64,000 nucleotides of DNA. Source: Russula earlei (Eukaryota > Basidiomycota > Agaricomycetes > Russulales > Russulaceae). A program made the position numbers and the translations under genes. Location of the stretch: assembly GCA_025769875.1 (NCBI GenBank), contig JAGFNK010000156.1:43881-107880 (forward strand), written 5' to 3'. Below the pieces are notes generated by a model. That model had not been told where the DNA came from. It was given only the letters and a program-made list of their open reading frames with translations, and ran no database searches. Shown here piece by piece: positions 1-11,394 of the stretch (positions within the stretch are counted from its first letter, which is position 1; every line of letters begins with the position of its first letter).

Positions 1-576
1 GCAATACGAATTAGTAAAGGTACTGTCTCAAAGGTTTTCGACAACTCCCTTTCATCATACAAGCGCAAGGAAGACCTCATGATCATTGCAGGTGCACTCG
101 AGCTCTCGATGGAGGGCACCACATCTGAGCTCACCACATGAATCAAAGAGCACCTTGCTGCACATCCAGAGTTGGAAATCAACCAACAGTTTATGAGACT
201 CTATGGCAGACGATGTAGTAGTATGCTGTATCCCTCCTCATTGTCCCTGGCCTCCGAGTCATCAGGAGGACCCTCAAATGCAGCACAACCGTTTGTGCAA
301 CTGTCCTCACTGACACACCACTCGGTTTTTGCTTACAGCACTACACCTTACAATAGTACTGTACCATCATTCCAGACTGAAGAAGAACCGGATTTCACTC
401 AATTAGATGCCCATTACAACTGTTTTCCTTAGTCCCCACCTAATCAAATTGCCTATGTAAATACAACGGGGATGTTTCATCCCGGGTGGACTTCAATTCA
501 GCATGTGTTACATGTCCGTTACTTTTGTGACATCTGTGACTGGCGAGATGGCCATGAACTGGCAAGTTCCCCATAG
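1..576 (+). pseudogene. SAP-like domain protein remnant of a mobile element
   Basis: One frame is open from the left edge except for a TGA at 139-141 and a TAG at 430-432, and it closes at TAG 574-576. Before the first stop the translation has the spacing of a SAP-like DNA-binding helix pair (KEDLMIIAGALELS, then TTSELTT, stop, IKEHLAAHPEL). The later part has a Cys-containing stretch (VRYFCDICDWRDGHE). SAP-like proteins of this kind recur beside transposons in Agaricomycetes (family knowledge, from memory). The start is off the window. It could be a companion gene of the neighbouring DDE transposase or an unrelated fragment. The two in-frame stops make it a pseudogene. Confidence 0.45.
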
Positions 577-636
577 GTGATAGTATTGTATGCAAAGTTA
601 GAAGGAAAGAATCAAACATTACAATAATTACTCACC

Positions 637-3519
637 ATTTCAATGGGATTTAATTCACAATGGAACTTGGGTAAAAAGATGCATTTGTGTCCGGCATCCT
701 TGATTACCACCTCAAGCATTGAAATCTGGTTCTTGAAGTCATCCTGTTGGCTTAAGAGTCAAGCAATGCAGCAATCAGTATTTTTGAGTGGACAGACAGG
801 AGCACACTTTGCATGGAGCCCATGGACCTGAAAACCACGTTCTCAGAGGGTTTTCTCAAGTCCCTTTTGCTGACCATCTTTGGTTGTCATCTTCTGAGGT
901 TTTCCATGCAGTTTGACAGTTGCATTTGTCATTGAGATAATTGTGTCCCATTGTCAACACTGCTTTCCACCATTGCTCTTGTTCATCTTGAAAGCTTTCA
1001 GGGCGTCAGGCGGAAGAGAAGCATGTGCTGATGATTGATCAAAGATGAAGAGTGCCTGACAGTTTGGATGCGCTTGCTCAAAAACTGGAATTGCTTGCTC
1101 TTTGACTTGTTGAATGAGCTGTTCGCAATCCCACCAAGGGTCCCTGTTAAGATCCGTAGGATCTTAGTACTGACTCTTTAGTGAAAGAGTTGCTTGATAT
1201 AGTTCAAGCACTAGACTTCAAACCCTTTGATATTATCTCAGGAAGATTGGATGTAGAAAAGAGAAGGGGCCTCTTTCAGTTAGAGTCTGCACTACAATTT
1301 GTTTAGATCGGTAGACAAGATGATTGTCTTGTTAAAAGTGTAAGTTGAGCGTAAGGCTCGACTTCTTGGTACCACAGACTATTTATACAATATCTTGATA
1401 ACTGCTGATCCGATTCATACAAAACTCGGAGTGCACATAGCTGAAAACCAGTAGTATCCAAATACAGAAAGCGCAATTTAAGAATGTTAGAAATGACTCA
1501 CACGTGAGTCATTCTTTCCTAGTATCAGTCATGAATCAATAAGCAGTGAGTAAGCTCTTACTGATCAGGATCAGTAAGCAATCACTAAGCCAGACAGGAT
1601 CAGTAAGCAATCAGTAAGCGATCACTAAGCCAGATCAATAAGTAGACATATGAGTAATCACAGATGAGTCAGCAAAACAGATGACAGTCGGAGAACAAGA
1701 GAATCTTAACAGTCCCCATTAGATCCTGGATATATTATCTTCTGAGCCTCGCGAATGACTTTCCCATCTGCGTCCTTCACCACTAACTGCCCATTATGCT
1801 CATTGATGAAGTCTGAGATGTGGATGATCCGACCCTTTTATTTCTTCATCAAAATCTGCTGCCCTTGTCCAAGCCTGCCACCCACAACAGTAAGAAATGA
1901 TGATAATAAGGCCCTGGACTAACAAACGCACCAAGCTGAGGTCCTCACATCCCACTGGTGAATGCAGCTCTCATCTTGCCACTGAGGCATCAACACTTGT
2001 TCACCTGGTAACAACTTGGGCTCCACTCATCTAAGCTCTGGACCTTCAAAACGAACCATCCTCCACTCAAATTCTTGCATCTTCGGAAGGAACTCCTCCT
2101 CACAATACTTAACAATGTCCTTGCACTCGTGCCCATCCATATAAACACCTTTCCTGAATTGTAGTCTGGGTCCATCCAAGTTTTACAAGCCACCAACGTG
2201 TGGTTCGCTCACAGAGAGGTTGCTTTAGAGAGATGTTGACTGAGGGGAGGATTGTTTCATTGAGAGCGCGAGCAAATAGGATTGGAGTGAAAGAGCCAAT
2301 ACGTTGCTCTGTGAGCCATGTGCATGCAGCAGTTTGAACAACCTCATCCTTGAGTAATGACCTTGCATTCTTGCTTCCACTGTGGTGCTCAATGGGAAGC
2401 TGTTCAAAAATTTTGTAATGGTGTGCAAGAGCCTGAATACATCGTGCAAAGTGGGGACTTGGTTCTTGAGCATCATGCCATTGATTTGCAATCTCAAGGC
2501 TGGCTGGAATGTGCTTGTACCCTTGGACCATCAAGTTTGCAAAGAGGTGGAGGATCATCAGCTGGTGTACTTTACTCAAAGGTAAAGCATGATGTTTGTA
2601 CTTTGCTGCAAGATCTGTTTTGAGCTGATCCTGCAACTCCTTCCATCCACAGATTTCACCTTTCACCTGGATTCTCTCTCAAAGTTCTTCTTCCCATGGC
2701 TCCTCATCATCTTCGTAGCAAACACTACTGTCTCCCTCAGGTTCCCCTTCACTTTGGCTGGACTCCTTGTCTGCTCGAGTCCACTTTTGATGTATTGGCA
2801 ACTGTGGCTCATTGTTGAAAGTGAGGGGAGGTGGGTGGTAGTATCTTGGCGAATAATGGCTGGATGCTCAACCTGGGTATCCAAAAAGGGGGGAGTAACA
2901 TATTTGGAGCTCAGAGGCTCAGAATGGGATGCCTTGTTTTGCATATAGATGCTGATAAAGCCATTGAGCTTTCCTTGGGTTCGTGTTGTTTTGCGATACC
3001 GCTCCTGTGTGCGCTTTGACTTGCTGGCAACATCTGGTCCTTTTGCATATGTCTTTGGTCAGGCTTTCCAAGATATCAGCTGATTTTCAATGGGAAAGTG
3101 CAATATTGGTACGTATTCTTCTTTTCCTGCTCCTGTTTCCTCCTTTTAGCACTCAGCTTTGCTGGTATCCAGTCTTCATCATGAGGATCATCACCAAGCC
3201 TGGCTGCCATTAAAATCAGCCTTGCCTGAAGGCCAGATGTTGCATGACCCAGGTCTATATCCCACTCATTGTTCCATTTGGACCATTCCTCTATGTCATC
3301 ATTGTGTGTTTTGTTGTCAGAAAGCTCCTTTTCAAAGTCAACCTTTAGACTGTCATGGTATGTCCCAGAATTCCATTCACACTCCTCATCGGATTCTGCT
3401 GAAGTATTGAGTGGATTGGACTCTTTGTTTGCAGTGACATTTGTGGTTGGATTTTGGTTGCGCAGCCCTGAGATGTTGCGCTGGTGCTTTGGCTGGTGAC
3501 CACCAGGCATTGGTGACAT
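637..3519 (-). pseudogene. DDE-superfamily transposase (IS630/Tc1-like, basidiomycete type), split by a solo LTR
   Basis: Read on the - strand, the N-terminus is a basic segment (HQRNISGLRNQ) and an acidic region ending GDDPHDEDWIPAKL. After an intron near 3115-3055 comes YAKGPDVASKSKRTQERY, then a helix-turn-helix-like part (PLCERTTRWWLVKLGWTQ, near 2150-2220). The catalytic core has IIYPGSNGD (near 1717-1745) then PWWDCEQL (1118-1140), FDQSSAHASLPPDALKAF (near 1010-1060) and LPKFHCELNPIEM (near 637-675). The Asp in FDQSSAH and the Glu in NPIE fit DDE catalytic residues. Defects are a frameshift near 2663, one near 2155, at least two stops after 1010, and a 567-bp LTR between NGD and PWW. 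The exon after 637 was not found. The first Met of the gene may be at 3510 instead of 3519. Confidence 0.75.
1145..1711 (-). mobile_element. Solo LTR (567 bp) inside the transposase pseudogene
   Basis: The segment begins TGTTAAGATCC and ends GAATCTTAACA, so the termini are a 9-bp inverted repeat with TG..CA ends. It is flanked by the 5-bp duplication GTCCC at 1140-1144 and 1712-1716. Removing the LTR and one GTCCC joins NGD to PWWDCEQL of the host transposase in frame, which confirms the ends. A TATA-like TATAAATAG lies on the - strand at 1387-1379, so transcription would run right to left. The right half, which is U3 in this orientation, has short repeats of the type AGTAAGC / GATCAGTAAGC (1540-1645). 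No internal coding region remains, so this is an LTR-LTR recombination product. Family not determined. Confidence 0.85.
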
Positions 3520-3829
3520 GTATTATCCCCAATATTTCAATTAATTTTTAGTACAATTTCTGTGGTGGCGCCACCTAAACTTTTGATGGTGGCGGGCAGG
3601 GCACAACAAAAGGAGTTGATTAACACTTTTTCTGTGATTTTTGTGATTTTTTTGGTATCCCTGCCAAAAATTTGACCTCAGAAAATAAAAGTTCTTCCTC
3701 AGGGAAATTCACTTGTTGAATCTTGTTCTAATTGTTCTTGATCTAATGTTTTTACACTAAACTACCATAACCGATACCCTGTGGTGCCCAGAAAAGTCGG
3801 CTCCTAAATTTGTCGACTTTGCTTGTCCG

Positions 3830-4316
3830 CAACTGTATTCTTTATTGAAGGGGCTAACAACCCAGCCAACATGTTCACCAAGAACCTTGGTTGTGTCAAG
3901 TTCCTCAAATTCAGGGAGCAATTAGGACTAATGTTCTACCCCTGAATGTGCGAAAATGCTCACAGCATCTACTGATGCACTTAGCAAGGGGGAGTGTTGA
4001 ACTGGAACCCAAACAGATCAAAGAAGGCGAAGACCTTCATATAAGGTTCAAGATCTGCACATAGATATTATGTGTTAGATAGAACTTATGCATATGGCAC
4101 TAGGGTTACGCATATTACACTATCTTATACAGCCTTATGCTGTGTCTAGAACGTTTCCACATCACACATCACTCAGTGCACAATATAGTGGACACCTGTA
4201 GTCACCTCTTTTGGACTTAGGAACAGCCCTGGGTCATAGAGGTATAAATACCATACATGTAGACAAGTATACACATCACTCTACACCCCAATATCACTTG
4301 AGCACTCAGCACAACA
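3830..4316 (+). mobile_element. 3' end of a Ty1/copia retrotransposon: RNase H tail plus 3' LTR
   Basis: At 3841-3945 the + strand encodes FIEGANNPANMFTKNLG and ends in LGLMFYP plus TGA, the standard end of the copia RT/RNase H polyprotein. A polypurine tract (AAGGGGGAG, 3986-3994) directly precedes the LTR, which runs from TGTTGAACTGG at 3995 to GCACAACA at 4316 (322 bp, inverted ends TGTTG/CAACA). A TATAAATA box lies at 4243-4250. Sequence upstream of about 3820 is not recognisably copia, so the element is 5'-truncated. The LTR overlaps the last codons of the secreted-protein gene on the other strand. Confidence 0.75.
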
Positions 4317-4800
4317 TCTAAAGTGGTCGCTTGGACTGTTAGCTGCCCTCCATTCTTCACGAAACCTTGTATCTGCCTTAGCCATCCTCACGGACACCAA
4401 CACGTCTCTACTATGCGGGTTTGAATTCTTGTAGTAGATCCTCTTTGCCTTTGCCTCCATTTTGTTCAGGAATTTTTGATGCTTTTCATATTTCTTTTCA
4501 AGGCTAGCAGCAGCAGCATCCGACCCCACAGTTTGGGCCTCTTCCTTGGCCGATTTCAGCATTTGGATCCGCTCCTCCAGCTGTCGAGTGATCGCATCCA
4601 ACTTCTCTGTGTCAGAGTTTCCTTTTCCAAATCCTAAGAACCCCCCCCTCTTATCAAAATGAATTCTGCGAGGTAACGTCAATTTCAGGGGAGACAGAGC
4701 TGAAGAGGTTGGCGTACGCTGAAGCATGCGCGAACAATGGAGCGATGCCAACGGCAAGGCAGAATAGGGCTAAAACAAGTACAGAGCCTGAGGTTCGCAT
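4281..4800 (-). CDS. Small secreted protein 1 (2 exons), C-terminus replaced by a copia LTR
   Basis: Exon 1 is 4800-4718 and exon 2 is 4665-4281. A 52-bp intron (4717-4666, GTACGC..TCGCAG) joins two frames that do not otherwise meet. The protein starts with a signal peptide (MRTSGSVLVLALFCLAVGIA), followed by a mature part with a Lys-Arg site (HFDKR then GGFLGFGKG), a coiled-coil-prone middle rich in Glu, Lys and Ala, and about 156 residues in total. The last 12 codons, CCAECSSDIGV plus stop, lie inside the copia LTR, so the native end is lost. A paralogue at 54281-54655 has the intron at exactly the same place (exon 1 is 83 nt in both). No known domain is recognised. An effector or Kex2-processed peptide precursor is possible but unproven. 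Confidence 0.6.
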
Positions 4801-4907
4801 GAATGGGAATGTAGATCGTTGAAGTTTGAATAAAGCAGTGGCGTAGAAAGTTTAGAACAGTTATCGGGAACCAGTCCGGATAGTGTGTAACATAATTGCA
4901 AGCATTG

Positions 4908-4914
4908 GCTTTAT
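4908..4914 (-). promoter_or_regulatory. TATA box of small secreted protein 1
   Basis: TATAAAG on the - strand lies 108 bp upstream of the ATG at 4800, a usual distance for a fungal TATA element plus leader. Inferred from sequence only. Confidence 0.4.
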
Positions 4915-4930
4915 ACTGGCTGGCCATCTG

Positions 4931-5194
4931 AACGGAACATGCATATCAACTCAGTCCTGCACATCAGAACGGTTATATGTATTATTTTTTCCTAGGTGTT
5001 GTGATAGCAGCTGAGCCAAGCGAGGGGTTAAGCCGTAGTGGTAAATTGACTTGTTGGGAGATAACGAGGTCGGTATGATGCATTCGGACCTTCGTTCGGC
5101 CGGAATTGAGACCCAAATTTGGGGGGGCTTGATGCTCAAAAGAAATTTGAAAGCCATCACCAATTCCTGAGCAAGAACGAGGACAGCAAGAACG
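4931..5194. other. Intergenic, no gene seen
   Basis: This stretch lies between the secreted-protein promoter and the LTR-like repeat. Reading frames are short and unconvincing on both strands, and nothing recognisable was found. Confidence 0.4.
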
Positions 5195-5339
5195 TTGGCT
5201 TTTGTACCTCTCACACCTGCCTACAACTGCGCGCGAGGTGCTTGCTCCCCGTCTGTTCTTCTCTGTCCGTACCCGCCCTCGGATCAAGCCCACTGAACTC
5301 CGTGTGCCCCGACCTGGCGCGCTACAAACTGGCTGCCCC
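5195..5339 (+). repeat. LTR-like dispersed repeat, copy 1 (CpG-rich)
   Basis: The block from TTTTGTACCTCTCACACC to CGCGCTACA recurs at 13185-13326 and, more diverged, at 14490-14605. All three copies end in GCTACA and then flow into unrelated sequence, as expected for an LTR 3' boundary. Copy 13185-13326 is preceded by TATATAAA at 13141. Copy 1 retains its CpGs where the others have TpG or CpA. Confidence 0.5.
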
Positions 5340-5982
5340 AGTGAGGCGGTGATCCGAGTTGACCTGACTCCCCCTGTTTCCATTCAACTTCCTCGCCCCA
5401 GTTGCCTCGGGCAACCCGTCCTACGAGCAAGCACACCATCTGCACTGGCGAATCACGCGAAACGGCGTCGAGCCCTCCCGTGGCCCCATTGTTCAGTCTA
5501 CTCGCTACATTTCATCATTATATCACACCTTCCTTCTCTCTCATCGTCCCCGCGTCCTTCTTCCTCCCGCTAGTAGTATCCTCACTCCCTACTTTCCCCC
5601 CTCACTTCCTCCCTCTTGCCCGTCGCGCACGCCAACATCCCGCCAACACGACACACCCTCGCCACGTTTCGTTCACACTAGCGAGCCTGGGGCCCAGTCC
5701 AGCTCAGTCCATTCAACCCTAAGCCCAGGGTTCCAGCCCTCGCGTCCCGTACGATCAGAATCGCGGCCAGTCGCCCTCATCGCCCATCTCGCCCCTCCAT
5801 TCCAGGACCCTTCGCCCTCATTCCCAGCATCATCAGAGCGCCGACACACCTACTCATCGCTCATCACTGTCCTGTCCGCCCATCATCTCCCCCACACCCG
5901 CAGCCGCAGCCGCGTCAGTTGCGCCCTCTCTCGGCTCCACGGCCAGCCCTCCGTCCTTCGTCGCAGCATCAGTCCCTCCATC

Positions 5983-7505
5983 ATGCCGATTCCCAACCGG
6001 TACTATGACCGGGATCTCGAAGGCTTTGTGGCCGCCTCATCACGACGTCGCATGCGCGACCGGGAAGATGTCCTTCAGTAGCACGGCCGTTTCAGAGCGT
6101 TATGCGGACCCCTTGTACTTTACGCCGCCTATCCCATGAAGATTGCGACGAGCTGTTCTGGCTCGGACTCCACCCGGACGACCGCAAGACGATTTCACGA
6201 CGACTCGACCCCTGGCGCATGGACGAGCGACGAAAAATCTATATCGACTTCTGAGAGGTATTCGACACCGCTGTCGACATCTTCCCTCAAGACCCTCGCG
6301 ACATCCAGTGGGAACGCCAACTCGGCTCTCTCGACGACGACGAAGACGATTACACCTTCCCTACGCCCATGCCCCCTCCAGCTTCCGTCCCTACGTCGTG
6401 CACCATCGCCTCCGCCTCACCTGCCTTGTCCGTCGTCCCTGCCGTCTCCGCACGTCCAGCGTCGCCCGTGATCGCCCTCACGTCTCCCGCTCCCGTCGTC
6501 CCTGCGGTTCCCGCGCCTCCAACCCTGTCTATCGTCGCCTCACCCTCGAGTGCCTCCGCTCTTCCAGTCGCCATCGCCATCGCCCCACCTGCCCTGCCTG
6601 TTGCCATCGCTCCAGTTTCGTCCACCGCCGTCTCGCACCCAGTGCCGTCCGTTGCCGCATCTGCCCAAGCTCCAGCCCTGCCTGCCTCGCCCACCGTCCC
6701 TCCTCCTTCCATTGTCATTCCAGTCTCGTCCACCGTCGTATCCCCAGCATCACCAGCCGCCGCCGCGCTGTTAGCCCCACCAGCTGCAGCCGCCTCAGCC
6801 TCGTCTGCCACCGCGGCCTTCGTCTCGTCCGCCGCCGTGCCCTCACTCGTCTCCTCTACGCCCGCGTCAGCCACAGCCTCCGCGCCCCCAGTCTCAGCCT
6901 CAGCATTGTCAATCGCCTCTACGCCTCCCGTCGCAGCCCCAGTCGTCGTCTCGCGCATTGCCGCACCCGCAGCCTCAGCCTCGCCCACCAACGTCTTAGC
7001 GCCGCCCACCGCCTCAAGCCCAGCTCAGTCGGCTGTCGCCACCACGCCCTCAGCCTCGTCCGCCGCCGTTCCGGGCCTAGTCCCAGCCACCGCTCTGCTT
7101 TCTGACCACGCCGCCCTCTCACTCCCGTCTCTAGCCGTTACGCCGCCTCGCACAGCCGAAAAAGAACGCACAGATAACTGGAAAACGAAGAAAGAGCACG
7201 CCGCCGCTTCAGAGAAACATATGCCACAACGCAACCCCGCAGGAAGATCAGACGCCGCCGTCACGCCGTCACCGCAGGAGAAGCCCCCGCCGGCGACAAC
7301 ATCGCGCCGCACGTCGCCTCCCACATCGCCTCTCCGTCCGTTCACGCGCTCTTGCCCACGTCTGCTGCCGCCACCTGCAGTGGAGAAGACCCCGCCACGG
7401 CCGCCGCAAGACGACAAACGCCACCCCCGCGCAAGCCGCCCCACGCATCTTCCACCTCCTCGTCCGCCGCCATCTCGCCACCGTCCTCACCCTCTTCTCC
7501 GTTAG
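5983..7505 (+). pseudogene. Gag-like protein of an LTR retroelement (broken)
   Basis: A frame with interruptions near 6080 and 6254 reads LSHEDCDELFWLGLHPDDR, then TISRRLDPWRMDERRKIYID, a TGA, and EVFDTAVDIFPQDPRDIQWE followed by an acidic run. This resembles the Gag-type module found in many basidiomycete retroelements (FW-G-HP-DR pattern, from memory). It is followed in frame by about 370 residues of low-complexity Ala/Ser/Pro sequence up to TAG 7503-7505. It lies downstream of an LTR-like end (5195-5339), which suits a gag position. No protease, RT or integrase follows, so the element is defective or non-autonomous. The many long frames in the low-complexity part on either strand are composition artefacts. 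Confidence 0.45.
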
Positions 7506-7660
7506 GGTTTTTCCGGCCCGGCTTGGCCTGAAAGCCCCGGCTTTGTCTCGGCCCGAGGCGGCTTTGGCTTTCTAAAACCCCAGGCTGGGCCAAAGCTGTC
7601 AACCCCAGCTTGGCTCCGGCTTGGCATGGCCTAGGCCACGGCTTTTGTATGTAAGATTTT
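7506..7660 (+). repeat. GC-rich palindromic repeat, copy 1
   Basis: A dense array of GGCTTTGGC, GGCCCGGC and CCAGGCTGGGCC motifs that fold back on themselves. The core CAGGCTGGGCCAAAGC with flanking CGGCTTTGGCTTT recurs at 12545-12670 in the same orientation. It could be a subterminal region of a DNA transposon or MITE; the family was not identified. Confidence 0.5.
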
Positions 7661-7763
7661 CTGCATCTGGCCACATGACTTGTACCAGGCCCCTTGCGCG
7701 CCACGCGTCCACTTTCCCTTCGTCTTTCATCCCACTCACATCCCTAGTTGCGTTCTTTTCGCG

Positions 7764-10496
7764 GTGGGTTGAGTTACCATAAAAGGTGATTTTGTTGGCA
7801 AGAGAATTGGTTCATCAATTATGCATTTAAATGTCACCAAATCATTTTCTCAATTACATATTTAATGACTTATTTATTAGCTATTAGACAAATAAATTAA
7901 ATTGATACAAAAAAAGATTTTGTATTGTAAGGAACAGCAACAGTTGAGGCTGTTAGAGGCAGTGGTGCGAGTCTGAAGGGACCTGGTGCAAGGGAGGCGG
8001 CGGCATCGGAGGGAGGGGGGTTCTGAGGGAGGGACAACAGTTCCCCGAGGGCACGTGTGCGTGCATTCGCAGCAGCAGATGTTGCATCGGGCTTGGCGCG
8101 CTTGCCCGACCGTTCGCCCCCGGCATATGGATCATCGTGAACACAGCGGCGCTTTCCCTTAGCAACGCTGATGCTTCGCGCTGTCAATCCCCGCGCGTCG
8201 GGGAGACAGGTCCGTTGTTTTGGGCCCCGTTTGAGTTTGACACCCATACGCTCGGCTGTCTCCGTCCACGTTTTCTGATTGGGCGTGATCACTTCCTTAT
8301 CAGGTAAGACCTTGGAGCCTTGAATTAAATTGATTGCGGCTGCCAAACTGTATTTGGCAGCCTGCGTGGCCTCAACAATCTCCGCTGTTTGATTAGCGTT
8401 TTCAAGCCTAGATGTGAGATCGCGCGATAATGATATGATCTCCTGTGAGAGAGATACTAGGCTCTCCCTTGGTGTGGATGAAGAAGATGATGGGGATGGG
8501 GGGTCAGGTGATTTATTTGCACTTTCCTTTTGTGTGCTCCCCTCAGGACAGAGGTAGGGAAAGTGGATGTAGATTGCTGCAATGTGTTTGCAGAATCTAA
8601 TCCGGGGATAATCTGTGCAATCACAAGTTGACTTCATCAGATCGATTGAGTAAAACGTGCCGGAACGGGACTGTGAAGCGACGTGAAAGCAGATCTCATC
8701 GAATTGCAAGATCAAATCTTGTGAGATGCTCTCGGCACAGGTGAAAATTGTATGACGCCTGTCAGCCGCCAGGTCCCAACCATCGAGCCCGACATTCTGC
8801 TGTTCATGCCTGTTTTGGTAATACGGCACCATGCAACACACTAGAACAAATAATATTCGATCGATCCGCCGATTGCGCTTGCCGTCAAGCCAATGTGATT
8901 TGAGGACATGATGATATCTAAAAAGATTGAGTCATCTTATCTTTAGATCGGGAGGATCACATATGCTTTGATCAACATGTTGGTGTCCCCTTCCTCAAAG
9001 ATATGTCGATTTTTCCGGTAAACCATGGACCACATATGCACCACAGGCATCCATTGGGACCCAAGATAGTTCACAAAAGTTTCTGGAACCTGAGGATCAG
9101 TGGAGATCTCCTCCCAGATTTGTAGAAAGTCGGCCTGATCATCTGTATGTACCCATCTCTTGATCTTATCCCACAGATCAGGAAAATTGTTAGCATGGAA
9201 GTGTGATCGCATCGTGCGCAACACATGCCACTTGCAAAGCCATATCCGACTTCCCGGATAGGCAATCTTGAGGGCAGCAATCTGCGCGGCATCACGATCT
9301 GTCATAATAATAGACGGCCAGACAGCCGGACTGGCATCCCTGACCCAATGGACAAAAAAGGATATTGTGTCCTTTGTTCCATTGGATGCCAGCATCCAGG
9401 CAACAGGCACACCTATCCGGAAAGGGTAAGCGTGCTAAATTGACATTTAGTAAATATTACGCACCATGTCCCCAGTGATTGCGCGCGATCATGGTAAATA
9501 ATAAAAAGTCCGGATATTGAGTAATATTATGAGTTGCATCGATACCGATGAAGCCGTTCCCGAGGTGGCGGAATGCCTCCATTTGGAAAGGGGTCTGGAT
9601 GCATAATACATATGCATCCTCCTGCAGATTTGATTGAGATGGGGCACTGTGCAGCCTGTCTTTGTAAAAAACATTTGTTTTTTCATCTGTAAACCTGTCC
9701 AACCAGAGCCTGGTGGAGATAGCATCCTCTGGATGCAGCCTGATAATCTCATCTTCCATTTCCCGGGCCATGCGGCTTACATCCCGGAGCAAGATGAATC
9801 GGTCTCGGCTGCCATCGGGCGATGAATCCTGAATATCGCGTACCTTTCCATTATTAAGTTAGCGAATAAAAATAAAATAAATTCAATACAGGCACTTACT
9901 ATTTCCCATGGATCAACCTTCTTTGACAGCATGAATTTAATTTTATCACGCGCTACGTGTGACATTCGTGTGTAAGCGAGATTAGCAATTCCGATTTTAT
10001 GGGAATGCTCGCTTGCATATTGTCCAAGAATGGTAGGCACGTCCGCATAAGACTTGATGACTATTCGGCAACGGCAACCCGTCTTCTTGATCTCAGATCT
10101 CCGTGTGTGATCGGGGTGCTTCTTTACATAACTCGAAGCTCCCCCGGATAGTTGGCGGGAGCAGACGAAAACCTTCTTTGTCCATCCCTGCCCATGCTTG
10201 GTGCTCAATGGAATCAATTCAATTGAGTGAGCCAATTCTTCTTGCCGGCGCCACGCGTCGAAATTGGCTGCTGTTGGCCACTCCATGGGGTATCTGCTGT
10301 GCTCCCGGTCATAATTGAGTCCTCCCCTCTTTCCAGAATTGGCAGTGATCTGGAAACATTGTGTCGCAAAAGGGGCGCTCGGGCCGGAATGGGCGGATGA
10401 TGCGGATGGCGCGCCAATCAATCGGAAACGAGATTGCATTTCTTTTTTTTTTTGGTAGGGGGAAAATGGTAAGGAGTTATCTTATTATTAACCCAC
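7764..10496 (-). mobile_element. Mutator-like (MULE) DNA transposon
   Basis: The element contains the MULE transposase gene below. Candidate imperfect terminal inverted repeats start GTGGGTTGAG at 7764 and GTGGGTTAAT reading inward from 10496. They match over only about 20 bp with mismatches, and no clear 8-10 bp target duplication was seen. The ends are therefore tentative, while the identity of the element is not. Confidence 0.5.
7897..10439 (-). CDS. MULE transposase with SWIM zinc finger (4 exons)
   Basis: Exons: 10439-9900, 9843-9465, 9412 to about 8950, and about 8906-7897. Introns 9899-9844 and 9464-9413 have GT..AG ends and join frames cleanly. The third junction brings MLIKA to YHHVLKSHWLDGKRNRR, as the family expects, but no GT..AG pair gives exactly that join. 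Features in order: an N-terminal DNA-binding region with CRCRIVIKSY, the catalytic core GFIGIDATHN then MTDRDAAQIAAL and WLCKWHV (the Asp residues fit the DDE triad), and a SWIM finger CDC..RFCKH near 8590-8630. The C-terminus is Ser/Pro-rich with a basic patch (KGKRRC). The three main exons have no internal stops, so the gene may be recently active. The last residues may read into terminal sequence of the element. Confidence 0.75.
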
Positions 10497-10529
10497 TTAT
10501 ATAACTAAATTACATCCGTTAACGCATGA

Positions 10530-11046
10530 TTGAAGTCCCGACTCTCTTGCCGACACAATCGCCTTTTATGGTAATTCAACACGCCGCGAAATGTCAAAGA
10601 CTCACATCCCTCCTTCCAACTATCGTCATTCCTTTCACCTCGCTCTCCTTTCCTCGCATTCCCACTCTCGATGTCATCCCCACCGCGTTGCCCACTCCAT
10701 GTCAGCAGACTATGACAACGGCTCAATTCGATCGCCGTCGACGTCACTCGCCTTGCCACTCAACACCTTCATTCCTTCAGTCTTCAAGTCAGAGCACGGC
10801 TCCTCCCCACACTTCGACCTACAGCACGACACCATCGCCGTCCGGCTGTGCCTCGCGCCCTCCCAAGACCGTCCCTCAAGCATCGTCCTCGCGTCCGCCA
10901 CACGTCTACGCACGGACCCGTATGACGCGTTCGTCATCGTCACCATCGCCTTACCCGAGGGCTCGCTGCCCATAGCGTCCCGCCCCCGACATCATCGCCG
11001 CATCGCCTCGCGCTCGCGGATTCGCAGTAGGAGGACTTCAGAATAG
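10530..11046 (+). repeat. CpG-rich copy of a dispersed repeat shared with 13790-14230
   Basis: The part around 10910-11045 (ACGGACCCGTATGACGCG onward) aligns by eye with 14100-14230, where nearly every CpG has become TpG or CpA. A frame encodes DPYDAFVIVTIALPEGSLP, but whether the block is coding is unclear. It is probably an internal part of the same LTR family as 13.0-14.6 kb. Confidence 0.5.
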
Positions 11047-11394
11047 CACTTTTGTATTTGGATATCAAATATTATACGGAGTCGTTATGTTCTGGAGAGC
11101 ATGATGAGGCATGGTAAAAGCATGGATTATACATGTGGAGTGAGTGAAGTCCATTGTACAACAACAACATGGTACACTGCGGGACGAAGTGATCTAAGAC
11201 TGAGGAAAGGGATTACGAGCAACCAACGCGACTGAGCATTGCACATTGACATATAGGCCACCAAGGCTTACATTGTACATGTACTTGACTCAAGCAAAAA
11301 GGAAGGTTGAGAGGGAAGCACAGATACAATGATGAAAAACGACAGGGAACAATGGTGTGTCCATGTCCATGCAAAGTTGATAAATTAAAGTTTG
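11047..11394. other. Intergenic, no gene seen
   Basis: AT-biased sequence between the repeat and the LINE tail, with no supported reading frame on either strand. Confidence 0.4.

Noticed and set aside
6350..7009. Long Ala/Gly/Glu-rich frame on the - strand and a similar Arg-rich frame on the + strand
   Set aside because: They are shadows of the low-complexity Ala/Ser/Pro-coding sequence of the gag-like pseudogene; GC composition keeps all frames open.
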